Shown here one piece after another: positions 23,601 through 35,386 of a DNA stretch of 64,000 nt. The stretch spans positions 26,841,649-26,905,648 of the forward strand of contig NC_087063.1 of assembly GCF_963678635.1 (NCBI RefSeq), given 5' to 3'. Position 1 is the stretch's first letter. Every line of letters begins with the position of its first letter. Source of the DNA: Symsagittifera roscoffensis. Taxonomy: Eukaryota > Xenacoelomorpha > Acoela > Convolutidae. The position numbers and the translations under genes are program-made. The notes beneath the pieces are model-generated. The model had not been told where the DNA came from, made no database searches, and saw nothing but the letters and a program-made list of their open reading frames with translations.

Positions 23601-26206
23601 AGGTACCTCACTCGCATATACTTGACCATTGATTTCTTTCATTATTGGGGTGGTTAATCATTACAAGGTAACATGGGGGGTAATAATTTACAAGATCCGC
23701 AATATATCGGTCAAAGATAAAGTTGAAACGAAACATAAATAGTCGGGACAGGAAACTAGCTGTATCATTCATTGAATCAACTGGTTCAGAGTAGCTTCAA
23801 GGCACGAATTTGGAGAAACAAAACCAAATCAAATCAATAGCAAACAGAGGTGGCGTTTCTCATGATGGAGAGACCAAAAGATGGAAGTTTATTTTCTGTT
23901 GTTTTCAGCCAATCAGAATTGGCAATTCAAAAATCTCAAAAGAATCATGAAAACCCCAAAGAAAGCGAATAAATACCGGCCATTAAAATTAATATTAAAC
24001 GATTAAAAAAATAATCAGATACACAAATTTTCATATATAATTCATTTTCTGTTAATAATCAGTTCGGTTTTGTTCTAACGATTGTGATTGGTTAAAAGTT
24101 TTCCATCATTTGGTCATCCATCAAGATAACCCTCCCCGCAGTTAGATATGCGTCGTTGCGGTGTTTTATCATGTTCAGTGTGGGTCTAGGACAACAAAGC
24201 GACGGGACTTCAGGTAGAAAATTAAACTGTACAAAGCACCTCAAAAAGCCAACTTTTCATCTGTTAAATGTTGGTTTTCATAGTTTTGGTCAAGATTAGC
24301 CCATAAAAAACCTTATTCATGACAACGCACCACTTATGAATGACATCAGATAATTGCATCAGCTGGATTATAAAATGCATAAATTGTACACATGAAAAAC
24401 CCTTCAAGAATTTTTAAATTTTCATTTAGAGGCTCAATTAGAGGCTTAATTAGAGTCTCAAAACAAGAAATAGCCAATAACTGGTAGAGAAAGCTCATTA
24501 AGTTGGGAAATTCCACCAAACAAACTCAAAATTATTCAAATTTCATGACATGACTTTCTGACAAAATGTTCGACTTGAAGTCCCTAATTTTACGATTTGG
24601 TTTGAAATCCCACCGGCTTTTTGACCGGCACTCATTCAGTGTATTTTTTGATGGTGTGATTAAAAACCAGTACAGTTGCTGCATATCAGAGATTGTGGTG
24701 GGCCGAGGTTGTGGTTTTATGATTAGTCTAACGCGACCGAAGTTTGGTTTTTCCGAAATAAAATAAGACCGAAATATATTAATTCCAAACTTTGCAGACC
24801 AATGAAATATGTCCACAACTGGCGCGACCCAGGATAAAAAACCAGCGACCGGTGCGACCAAGAAAAGTTCAACACGAAAGAAGCGACCGAGCAAAAATAG
24901 ACACGATTGACCGATCGCTGCACTTTTATTTGGTAAACTTTATCAAAATTATGCATAATTTATGTAATTTGATCTTTTAGTGTTTTATTTTTTTTTTGCA
25001 TTTTATACATTTGAGCAAAATGGTTCTCCAAAACAATAAATTTGATATTGTGTTCTTTTTTCCTTATTTTTTTGAAATTTGAAGCATACTCATTGTGATA
25101 CCCCCAAATAATGCTCTTGTGAACTTTCCCTGACTCTCTTGACTAGAAATTATCGGATTGTCTCAATTGTCGTTACCCCATCCAGAGTGTCTCGACATTA
25201 TGGCCAGGCTATTGCGACGCAATTGCAGACTATGGCCATTAATTTTCAGACTATCGCTGTTAATTTTTAGCTTATAGCGACTAGTTTTTAGACTATTATG
25301 TAACAACTTTCAACACTGTTACGTTTATCATTCAGACTATTGCAACTATTTTATAAAAAAATCTTAAAATATGGCATCCCTTTTATGCCAGCAATCTCAG
25401 ACATCAATATACATTATAACAGAGTGGAAAACGCGCAATCAAAATTGTAATTTTTGCTCAAAAAATTATTTTTGGCCTGTATTTTTTTTAAATTTGCAGA
25501 GTTTTTTTAAAATAGGGTCATTAGAGGGTTGTAGGGGAGTTCGGAAAATTGATATAAAATGGTCGACAGTTTTCAAGTTTGAGTCGCAAAACCATCCCAA
25601 AAAACTGTGCGCACACCCCTGTCTAGATATCGTTAATCTATTGCGTTACGACTGACGGTTAGTGGAAGGAATATGTTTGGGGACTACCGCTATCTAAAAT
25701 AGCTTTTAGTTGAAGCAAAAATTTTTCAAACCGAAAAAAATAAAATCAGATTAGGGCTGTTTATGGGTTCGAGTTAGTTTTTATCTCACAAAATCAGTTA
25801 GTAAGAAACATGCAGTTTTGGATCGAGTAAGAATCATACTATAACTTTCTCAGTCGTAGAATGTTATAAAAGTTCCCAGTGTTGAACAGGTCCAAATAAA
25901 GCCCGCAAATAAATTTAATCATAGCCTTTCGGGCCCACGGTAGCTACACCCGCTTTCTAACAACATTTTAACGTTGACTTTCATATTAAAATTAGGTTCT
26001 TGAACAAACTCAAGAATTTGCACCAATCAAAACGCAAACAAATTTAAGGATAGTCGGTTGCCAATCAAGTCGAACAGCATGTTCTGGCCACTGTGAAGAG
26101 AAAACCAAAAAAATGAAATCGTTTTGAAAGTCGTAAAGTTTAAATTGTTTTTCAATTTTCTTGTCCAAAAGTTTTTTTATTGTTTTATCAAAAAGCTATT
26201 GAAATA
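20698..26206. other. 5.5 kb AT-rich DNA without a supported gene
   Basis: No open frame exceeds 120 codons and none has recognisable motifs. Local oddities are a cluster of GCGACC words (24730-24925) and loose repeats of CAGACTAT-like words (25190-25340). The 120-codon minus-strand frame at 24532-24894 overlaps the GCGACC cluster and looks like chance. Confidence 0.45.
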
Positions 26207-26939
26207 CAGTGCTGATTTAAATTAACATAACAAAACGCGTTAAACTTGAATTTTAAAACCCGTTTTTCTCAAAGTGGGTTGAGTTTAGGTGAAAACTTAT
26301 GCAGACAAAATTTGCTTAAAATTTTAGCAGAATTAATATGGTGTAATTTATTTTGCGAAATTCGGGCACGAAATTTTACCCCAAAAATGGGTCATTTTGG
26401 TTTTTCTTAGTTAATCAAAAATTACACCAAAAATACCCAGTCAATCAGAGACATAATTATATCAAAGGGAGCCTCTTACATAGCCCAACAAACTTTATGA
26501 AGGGTATTTTCTCCAAAAGAAATTTGGAAATTGTTTAAAAACTGTTTTTAAATAAAAATTTGGTATTTTATATAGTAAAAACGACTTTTTTTGTCTATCA
26601 AACAAAAATAAATTAACTTATACAATATTTTGAAGATTATACCCTTTTTAAAGTTTGTTGGGCGATGTAAGAGGCTCCCTTTGATATAATTATGTCTCTG
26701 ATCGACTGGGTATTTTTGGCGTAATTTTTGATTAACTAAGAAAAACCAAAATGACCCATTTTTGGGGTAAAATTTCGGGCCCAAATTTCGCAAAATAAAT
26801 TACACCATATTGATTCTGCTGAAATTTTAAGCAAATTTTGTCTTCATAAGTTTTCACCTAGACTCAACACAATTTGAGAAAAACGGGTTTTAAATTTCAA
26901 GTTTAACGGGCTTTGTCCGGTTGATTTAAATCAGCACTG
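26207..26939. mobile_element. Family E foldback, Tc1/mariner-like
   Basis: Long inverted repeats of about 300 bp (26207-26505 and 26635-26939) surround a roughly 130-bp centre. The tips read CAGTGCTGATTTAAAT on both sides and are flanked by TA on each side (26205-26206 and 26940-26941). CAGTG tips and a TA duplication are the signature of Tc1/mariner transposons. The two mirrored frames at 26353-26538 (+) and 26548-26793 (-) are just the arms read from both ends. There is no transposase, so the element is non-autonomous. Confidence 0.85.
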
Positions 26940-27141
26940 TAGATCAGCAAATAAAAACAATGCTCATTAAAAACTACAATAGCATTAAAATCTACATACT
27001 TGAAATTGTAAGTAAGTTTCTAATTCCAGTCTAAGTTCTTATCTGTTTTCTTTTCAAAAAAAACGACCACATTTTTCAACACTGCGACAACATTTTCGAT
27101 TTTAGTTGTTAGAATCCGAGCTACAAAAAATGGCTTGAGTT

Positions 27142-27575
27142 CAGAGGCGGATTTAGGGGAGGAGGCGGGGGGGGGGGGGGTGGACGCCTCCTTCTTCAGG
27201 GATTCGACCCCCTGCCGACCCAAAGGGTCCCCCCTATGATACTTTTTCAGAAATCCATTTTTGGCCGACCGACCCTAAAATTTTTCTAAAGGCGCCTTGG
27301 GCGCCAATATATACTAACTTTGAGGGGGAGCGCGCGCCAAAAAAACGCAATTTTTTGTCAAAATTTTTCAAAAAGTGCCCAAAAACGGCTTTTTTGACTG
27401 GTTTTTTAAAATTTGCCTGCGGCGCAGACAATTTTGCCAAAATAGGGGCAAAACAGTGCTTTGGGAGAGCTCGAAAAATCTATTTGGTCGACCTAAAAAA
27501 AAAGGTCATCAAAATTTTGGAAAATTTTTTGAAAATCCGCCCCCCCCCCTCGAGAAAATCCTAGATCCGCCCCTG
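27142..27575 (-). mobile_element. Family A hAT-like MITE, copy 4 (complete, 8-bp duplication)
   Basis: This 434-bp element is the best complete member. The ends are CAGAGGCGGATTTAGG and CCTAGATCCGCCCCTG, inverted copies with few mismatches. CTTGAGTT is duplicated exactly on both sides (27134-27141 and 27576-27583). That gives the 8-bp target duplication and CAG-type tips of hAT elements. It contains GGCGCCTTGGGCGCC and poly-G and poly-C runs near the two ends. The overlapping open frames on both strands are artefacts of the element. Confidence 0.92.
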
Positions 27576-27583
27576 CTTGAGTT

Positions 27584-30500
27584 TGATACAATACCTCACC
27601 CTCTACAAGTTTTCCTTCAAGTTGTCCAAAATAGTTCTTCATTTTTTCTGAAAAAAAAAACAGTCTAAGCTGTTTTTTCCTCTCCTTTTTCATAAAGGTC
27701 GCAACAAAACTACTTAAGACCAAAGGCTTGAGTAAACACAAAAACGATTTTTTGGTATTTCTAAGAACAAAACTTTTACGGGTAGATAGAGGTAGATATA
27801 GGGATTTTCTGCTCATCGTACAACATTATACAGCTGCAGTGGTTGGGCTTGCATGTGCGGCTCAGTGGCAAAATATGATATATAGGTAAGAATTAAATCT
27901 GGTTGGCATAAATATGCGACAGAAATAATGATGAGACAGAAGTGACAGAAGTATTTTAAAATATTGTAGATAAATTATGGGTCAAATAAAAGTCTGTTAA
28001 AACTTACCCTGTATTTATCTGTAGATTTTAATATTCAGATGAACGGAAGTATCAGTTAATAAAGATTGAAACTTAGCTTCAATCCTTCTTTTTCTAGATA
28101 GAAAAACGAAAAAAATAGGGGGGAAAAGACAACAAAATAGTTTTTTTTAGAAACAATTTTTCCTTATTTTCTTAAAACTTTTTTTTTGATTTTTTTGTAA
28201 TGGCTGATTTAGTGCTATCAAAATGCACTATTTGCTCAGCTGCCTGACATTTTACTAAGCCTATAGATGAAAAATGCTGAAAACAGTGCCGAAATAGCTG
28301 CAGAGCTATTTTAAGATTGAGACAACTTGATCTAAACGTTCTCTTGCTTTTCTTATTGATTGGCAGAAGCTTTTCAATATGATCTTACACTTCATCCCCT
28401 ACAAATTTCTTGTGGTCAGGTTTTATAAGCACCCAGGTTGGGACAACTCATTTGATTTGAAATTTGACCACTTTATTCCAGTATCCCAGGCAACCAGCAA
28501 ATTCGAAAAAATGATTTGTATAAAACTTGACATTGGACAACATAATCAGGAAAAAAATAATTCAATCGGTGATCCAGAAAGGCTATGTGTACTCAAAAAC
28601 TCTAAATGTTTATTGGCTGACGGAAAATTCAGTCACTCAAAATGTTTCATTATGATTACCCTCATTATGTTAGTTTTTCAGGAATAGCTCCCGTTAGCAT
28701 GTATGTCTTCTCACCAAATAAAACGTAAAAAACATACCACGGTTTCTAAGAGGAACTTTTTTTGACTCTTGATTGTAGATCTGAAAAAATTTTGTTCGAT
28801 TTTGGGCTGGCCGCTCTTCAAGGGTTTCGGAAAAACTTCCCAGAGTCCAAGCTGACTGGATGTTTTTTTTTCATAATGCTCGAACTTTTATCACAGAAAT
28901 TAAGGAACTCGGATTAAAAAAGAACACGAAATAAACCACAAGTTTGCATTAGCGCTTAAAATGTTACCTTCAATGGCTTTTGAAAAAGAAGAAATAGGAA
29001 TTTCGTACGAACAAAAATTGTCAAAAAGTTCAAATAGTCTGCAATCGCGCTGTAAAACAGTCGGAAAAAACGCAAAAACTGACAAGTTCTGCCTTTACTT
29101 TGAATCCAATTAAAAGAAAAGTTTTGTCTCAAGTCCTATTCCTCTTCACTATGGAATCAAAGAGATGCGGCAACAACCGGTTTGGCCAGTACAAAACATG
29201 CTGTAGGGGGCTGGTTTTATGGTATACAGTCATTTTTCAGACTTTGGCATCCCATTATGTAAAAGATCGTTGCGAAAAAAATTCTGTAACGCTTCGAGCG
29301 GGAAGCAAATTACAAAAAAGAAAAAAAATGTCCTGAAAAAATTGCAAAAAAAGAGCAAAAACTGCAAATTATTCTGCATGTTTACGAAGAAAAAACTGAT
29401 AACCATTTCGTTTGCGCTATGGCGAACTTTGATAGGACGCTAGGTTGGGACTAGTGGCTGTTGAACTCTTTAGACAGTGCGCTGTATGCGGACGTTGGAA
29501 AAAAATGACAAATTTTGATTAGTTCGAAAATTTCGATAAGTTTTTTTTGTAAAACGATTGGCATTTGAATAAACTATGATGAGATCAATTTTTTTATCTT
29601 AACTGTTTTTTCATTTTTTATTTCATTTAAATTCAGCTAATTAGTTTATGATTCGCAGAAATCTTTTCAAGATCCTACTAAAATTTGGAAAAATCTTATC
29701 TCTTTCAGCGATTAATTGAAAGCATGCAGGTCGAATTAGTTTTCAAATTCATATGAAATACTAGACTTTCGGCAGGGTCATTTTGCGTTCAGCAGCGCGC
29801 ATGTTGTTTCATTTTGTTTTGCAAAAACTTTCGTAATTAAAGCGTTGATATTTACCAACGCTATGGTTTCGATTCCCTTTTCACTTTGATTCTAGCTCTT
29901 GGCATTAAAAAAGGTTTTCAAATTTTAGTGGGGCTATCTAATCCTGGGTTTATTTGAGAGGGGTGTAACGAAAAAGGGTGTTAAAAACGGGGGTGATAAA
30001 CTAAACTTGGGAACCATTAAGGCAAATTGCAGCAAGTTTTGAACTCTCGGACAAGCCAATTATTTCAAATAATTACTTATTTTTGTGCTCGGGTGACATT
30101 TTACTTATTTTTCTGGCACAAAAAAAACAGCTTGAAACAATTTTAAAATGCAGTTATAAACTGAAACCTGAGTTGTCTCAAATTGAAGTTAATCGAGCTC
30201 TTTGAGCAGACAAGGAACACCAAACTTACCTTCTGACCAGAATAATAACGCAAAGTAAAATGAATTAGCTGAGACAAAATCAAAAAAGTAAAGATGATCT
30301 ATTGGAACGAAAGGTTGCTTAAAAGGGTAACTTCCTCGGACAGTTGAAACTTTCTTCATACAACAAACTTGAATAAGTCATAACAGGGTCTTACCTTTCG
30401 TTTCGACTGAAGTCGCCTCTCAAAGTTTGCTTTGCACTAATGGGAAAAAGCGGTGGGCAAATATACATACGTGCATATCACGGGTTTACTTACTTAACTG

Positions 30501-33500
30501 AGTAATCAGAAGCGAAGTCGACAACATCAAGTCAAAAATAGAAACGACTGAAGTCCTAATTTGCAGATCATGTTGTAAATCACCTTTGTTTGCTTTCATT
30601 CGTGTACGCGTCGAAATGGACCAAATTAGGAACTAGTTACTGTAGTAAGACAAATATCATGTGAAATGATACAATGTTAATTGTTTTCCGCTTCTACAAT
30701 TTGTGTCGAAAAGAAATGACATACAGCAGATATCAATTTTGGGATCTTAAAACGGTCAATTTATCAAAACAACCTTTCCCAGAACTTACCCTCGTCGATG
30801 GCCAAAGTTTATCTTGCAAGATTTTGCAAGATAGCTGCAAGATTTTTCTTAAGAGTGATGTATAACTTACCATAGATTTTGCAAGATAAATATTGGCAAT
30901 CGAGCAGGCTAAACTATTGGGGCATCGTGAACTTTCACAACGAATGTGTATATTTTTTTGGTCAACATAATGAAACCATGTACAAATAACTATAGGCAGG
31001 GGAAGATTTAAGAAAAATATGAAAACTCTAGGGGGATACTTCGGGTAGTGAAAATGTCGAATCCCCCACTCCCGTTAAATCTATTGACGGTAGGACAAAA
31101 ACATTGATGGTGTGGTGCTTGCACTTTTATAGCATCAAAACAGCGATAAAAATTTTGATATTATCTCACTTTTTCGGTTATTTATTGCTAAAAAAACTGT
31201 ACAAACAAGTCAGTTTAGTGAATTTTATTTAAAGATTTATAAAAAAACTTATTAGTAAGTTTAAATTTTTTTCCGAAGTGTTTGAACAATTTCAGGTTTG
31301 AGCAATAGAGTTTTCAACAAAAATGACCTACCGTTGCATTTGATAAATGGTACCAATTTAGAGAGAAAGTAAACACAAAGGTGCAGAGGGGTAAATTGGC
31401 GAAACATATCATCTGAAGGAAGCTACACGGCACAAAGAAAATTAGCTTAAGCTTTTCTTTTGTGTAATTTGTACAAAAGTAATGGCCAAATGTCCAACTT
31501 TTTTTAGCCGAGTGTTGTAATTCAGTTGGGGTTAATAATATATATTGCAGTAGGCTGCTTTTAAGATGTTTTTACGCCTGTCAATTTTGAATTACTTCTC
31601 TTAAATGCTCCTGAAAAGGTCTTTATCTTTTCTGATTAGACTCCTTTTTGGCAGATCCAAAAGTCCTTTATCTCAACATCATCGAGTTTAAAAGGTGGGC
31701 AAATCAATATCATGGTTTTAGGTCAATGAGTATTTACGGACAATTTTTCATTTGAAAAAACAAGCCGAATTCGGATGTAATTAATTTTTTTTTCGCAATA
31801 CGTGTAATTGAATAGATAAAAAGAAGTATTGCTTTTTTATATGAAGTTTTTAAAAAAATTACTAATTTAATTATTAAAGCGGATGTTAAAACTTACCCAT
31901 AATGAAATAAATGCTTCTGCTGCAGTAAAAGCTATTTAAATTTGTTGGCGTATTTTGTTGACTCATTGTCATAACAGGTAGAGCAAAAGGAAAGTGTTTG
32001 ATAATTGTATGAGCAGATTTAGTGGGATAATGTTGAAAACCGGTCCATTTTACAAATTGGGTCCATTTGCATTTATTAATCATCATCTCATACCTTCTCA
32101 CCCATTTCTATTTGGATTTATTGGCGGTGACAGCTTTTGCGACAGCATTGCAGAAATAATTTTTATCTCATTTCAACAACACCAAAAAGTTTTGGCTGAA
32201 ATTTCCAATAAGGCGAAATCTCGAATTGACTATATCCTAATTATCCGGAACTTCTTTGCATTATTAACAAACTTGAAAATTAGGCCATATCTATAATGCC
32301 AAGCAAAAAAAAACAGCTAATTTACTCGCATCTTTTTCTCATATCAGTTTTGTAAAATAGTAGAGTTCTCTTAAATTATTTACACCATTTTCTATACATT
32401 AGAAAGTTTGAACTTTTCATCACATTGTAATTGGTACTCAAATATCATTAAAATGAGTACTTGTAAGAATTTAGAAAGGCGATATTGACTTCTTAAAAAT
32501 CTGTCCAGATTACTTTAGGTTAACTGAACTCTGTTTGCCTATGGACTTAAGATAAGAGTGATTGGATAAGGAGAGAGTACATGTCAATCTAGCATCCCAG
32601 TTTCCTCAAGTCCACCGGGGACATCCGCCTCGGGATCCGGCTGTGAAATTTAAACCCCCAACTCCCATTCTTTTAACCCACTCAAGAAACATTGTCAACA
32701 GACATCGTGTCAAAGAAAAATCTTTATACTTTACACATGGAAATCGAATTTTATCGAGACCACGGAGATTATCTTACAACATTCAAAACAAATCTCTCAA
32801 AATAACACAACTTTAAAAAAATCATTTTTGAAAAGATCATATCATCATATCATTCATATCTTGAAAAATCTTTTTTAAGTGTAGTATCTTCAGAAGAAAA
32901 TCGAAAATCGATATACAACTGAATCATGTTTGAAGATATTTTTTTGAGAGGTCTTGTATGGTCGAAAGTCGTTTTTAACATGACAAGAAAACTAAAAAAG
33001 ATCTTTCGAACTAACCCCATACCCAACTCTTTAATAAGGGATTACTTGCACAATGCTTGTATATGTTTTAACCTTTGAATGTGTCCTTTATAGAAGTGGA
33101 GATAAATTGTTCTGAAAATCCGTTAAGGTATCAAGAAAACTTACTTTTTTCTTCTTTTTCGATATTTCCAGTGGTCCACGTGCATTGATCATTGAATTTT
33201 CGCTAATTATAACGTCATATAATCGGCATTTTCAATGTCATATAGCAGGCAACAAACGCTAAGATTGATATAAATTACAATTGACTAATTTTTTTTATTC
33301 GATAATGAGTGGCTTAACCGATGATAATTAGAAAAATGGGCAGGACAATCTGTAAACTTTGAAAACCAATTGTGGTTTGGTAGCTTTTAAAAAAGTTTTT
33401 ATCGAAGATTTACATCGTCCCGAGCTCAATAAATTATAAGCAGTCAAGTTTTCAATCGGTCGGTTTTGATATCATGATACTTACTTAGTTTATTAATTTA

Positions 33501-34059
33501 CAATACCTTTCTAAACAGAATTTATAATGAGCACAGTATATGTTTGGATTGTTAATCTATAAAAAAAGAAAATGTACAATTGAAAACTGTTGAGATGTTG
33601 AGCACAGCTGAGATTCATCTGAGGTGGCTTCACTTAATTGGGAGCCATTAATTAAGTGTTTATCTAATTAATCTACCAGTAATATGCGACAGTTGTTTAG
33701 CTTTTGTCCAAGCCTCTTCATGCTAACTCAACAGCGATTCAACTAACATGCACAAAATTGATCCTTTAATGCTTTTCTTGTCATAATTTTACGCTAAAAC
33801 CAACAAAACGTAAATAAAAAATATCTTTTATTTAATATGGCTCGTATAGTTTGTTGTAATTTAAAGTTTTGTCTTTTCACTGTCGTTAATTTTAAGATAG
33901 AGAAGTACAGACGTTAAGTCTGGTATCAAAACAAGCTTATTGATCTGAAAAGTCGAATTTAGAATGAAAACTTTATTGAGTGATTAGTGCTTCAGACATG
34001 TTTTTTCCGGTGACCTATGTTGCGAAAAGTTCAAAATCGCTATAAAGTTTTATTCTTTT
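27584..34059. other. 6.5 kb AT-rich DNA without a supported gene
   Basis: The longest frames (28379-28687 plus, 102 codons; 31994-32296 plus, 100 codons) have no signal peptide, domain or splice context that I recognise. A 34-bp palindrome-like stretch lies at 31434-31467. A slightly GC-richer patch at 32590-32650 has no identifiable content. Confidence 0.4.
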
Positions 34060-34370
34060 TTTTCGGATCAAGTTAACATTCCCCCCCTAATAGACCAAAC
34101 TAAGATCCTCCACCCCAGCGCTTAAATTAAATTAAATTTGCTAAGCGTTGCTTGTAAAACCCTCGATTCTGATTGGCTGAAAATTCCCAATTTAGAACCA
34201 AGTTAACATCCTCCCCCCTAAACGTGTTTAGGGGGGAGGATGTTAACTTGGTCCTTTTTTTCTTCTGGTAAAAACGCATTTACAAGTCTGGAAAAATGCT
34301 GGACTAAGTTAACATCCACTCCCCAAATGGACTAAGTTAAGATCCTCCCTCCCCCCGAGATAAAACTGAC
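34060..34370. repeat. Cluster of AAGTTAACATCCTCCCCCC words with a 56-bp palindrome
   Basis: The word AAGTTAACATCC followed by a C-run and TAA occurs at about 34071, 34200, 34311 and 34334. It occurs once inverted at 34231-34252. The second and the inverted copy form a palindrome at 34197-34252 centred on ACGTGT. This is not a known element type to me. Confidence 0.6.
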
Positions 34371-34874
34371 AAAATCAGCAAGTTATTGGAGAAAAATCAT
34401 TGATAAGAAGGCAAATATTATCGAAATAGTTATTAAGCCAATCGAACCCATCTCGCCACATTCTTGAAGATACCAGTGCAAAAAAAAACGATGACATTCG
34501 AGCATTTTTTTATCAAAGTTTTTTTTTGGCATTCCAGTACGATTCAGCATTTTGAGGATGGACACCGGTTTCTTTTTCCACAAATATAATTGAATGATTG
34601 ACGGTCCTTTGGGTAAACCCCATCTTCTGCAGCGCTCTCGATGCCCGTCACTCGTCAGAATGAACAATTGAGCCCTGTTCGACGACCGATTTTAATAATG
34701 GGCAACAAAGTTTTAGGGTCTCGGCGGCTCAGAATGTCTCTATATCCAACCGAAGAATTGAAACTCTTGTCCACAATGCCGAAGACCCAAATTTTTCAAG
34801 TTGTTAGACATTTCGAGTTGTTAGGCATTTCAAGGCAGTCGAGAATGTTAAATTGATCCAAAATGTTAGAAGTG

Positions 34875-34966
34875 ATTGGAATAAGCAGCAAATTTCAAAC
34901 AATAACATAATAACATGGTGCACCATGTTATTGTGTTATTGTTTGAAATTTGCTGCTTATTCCAAT
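34875..34966. repeat. 92-bp palindrome with no spacer
   Basis: The left half begins ATTGGAATAAGCAGC and the right half ends GCTGCTTATTCCAAT, meeting at GGTGCACC. I find one mismatched pair in 46. There is no target duplication outside it. Confidence 0.85.
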
Positions 34967-35094
34967 ATATTCCAAGATAAACATTTTCGGTTTATGGAGG
35001 TCAACCCGGGTTGTAGATAGTATTTCAACTGCATCTTAGCGTCACATTACCTTTCCAGGCCTTTTTGTTGGTTTTAATCAGTTTTCTTTATAAG

Positions 35095-35340
35095 ACCGCT
35101 CAAAAACCGCTTAAACACCGCTCAAATCTTGCTTGAAAAACCGTTCAAAAATCACCGCAAGAAATAAGCGGTTTTTGAGCGGTTTTTGAGCGGTTTTTTA
35201 AGCAAGATTTGAGCGGTTAGAGCGGTTTTTCGAAAAAAAAAACGCCCAAACCGCCCAAACCGCTCAAACCGCTCAAATCTTGCTGGAAAACCGCTCAAAC
35301 CGCTCATATCTTGAGCGGTTTTTGAGCGGGATCTCGACCC
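35095..35340. repeat. Array of GAGCGGTTTTT words in alternating orientation
   Basis: The word TTTGAGCGG and its complement CCGCTCAAA recur more than a dozen times. They are organised as blocks that switch strand: about 35095-35158 (CCGCTCAAA sense), 35165-35228 (TTTGAGCGG), 35240-35305 (CCGCTCAAA) and 35312-35328 (GAGCGG). The longer word AAGCAAGATTTGAGCGG pairs with its complement CCGCTCAAATCTTGC. The array could fold into several stacked hairpins. It is bracketed by CCCGGG-containing family C ends (CCCGGG at 35006-35011 and 35337-35342). Confidence 0.7.
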
Positions 35341-35386
35341 GGGTGGAGGGGGAAGGGGGAATGGGCATAAAGTTAAGCACACAGAG

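Noticed and set aside
26353-26793. Two small related genes on opposite strands
   Set aside because: They are the arms of the family E foldback.
27020-27816. Several overlapping small genes on both strands
   Set aside because: They are readings through the family A MITE at 27142-27575, and the same peptides recur at its other copies.
28379-28687. 102-codon plus-strand frame
   Set aside because: No recognisable motif, neighbour or splice context. Frames of this length arise by chance in a 64-kb window.
34383-34667. 94-codon minus-strand frame with a hydrophobic C-terminus
   Set aside because: It is a single hydrophobic stretch beside a palindrome cluster, with no family resemblance or gene signals.
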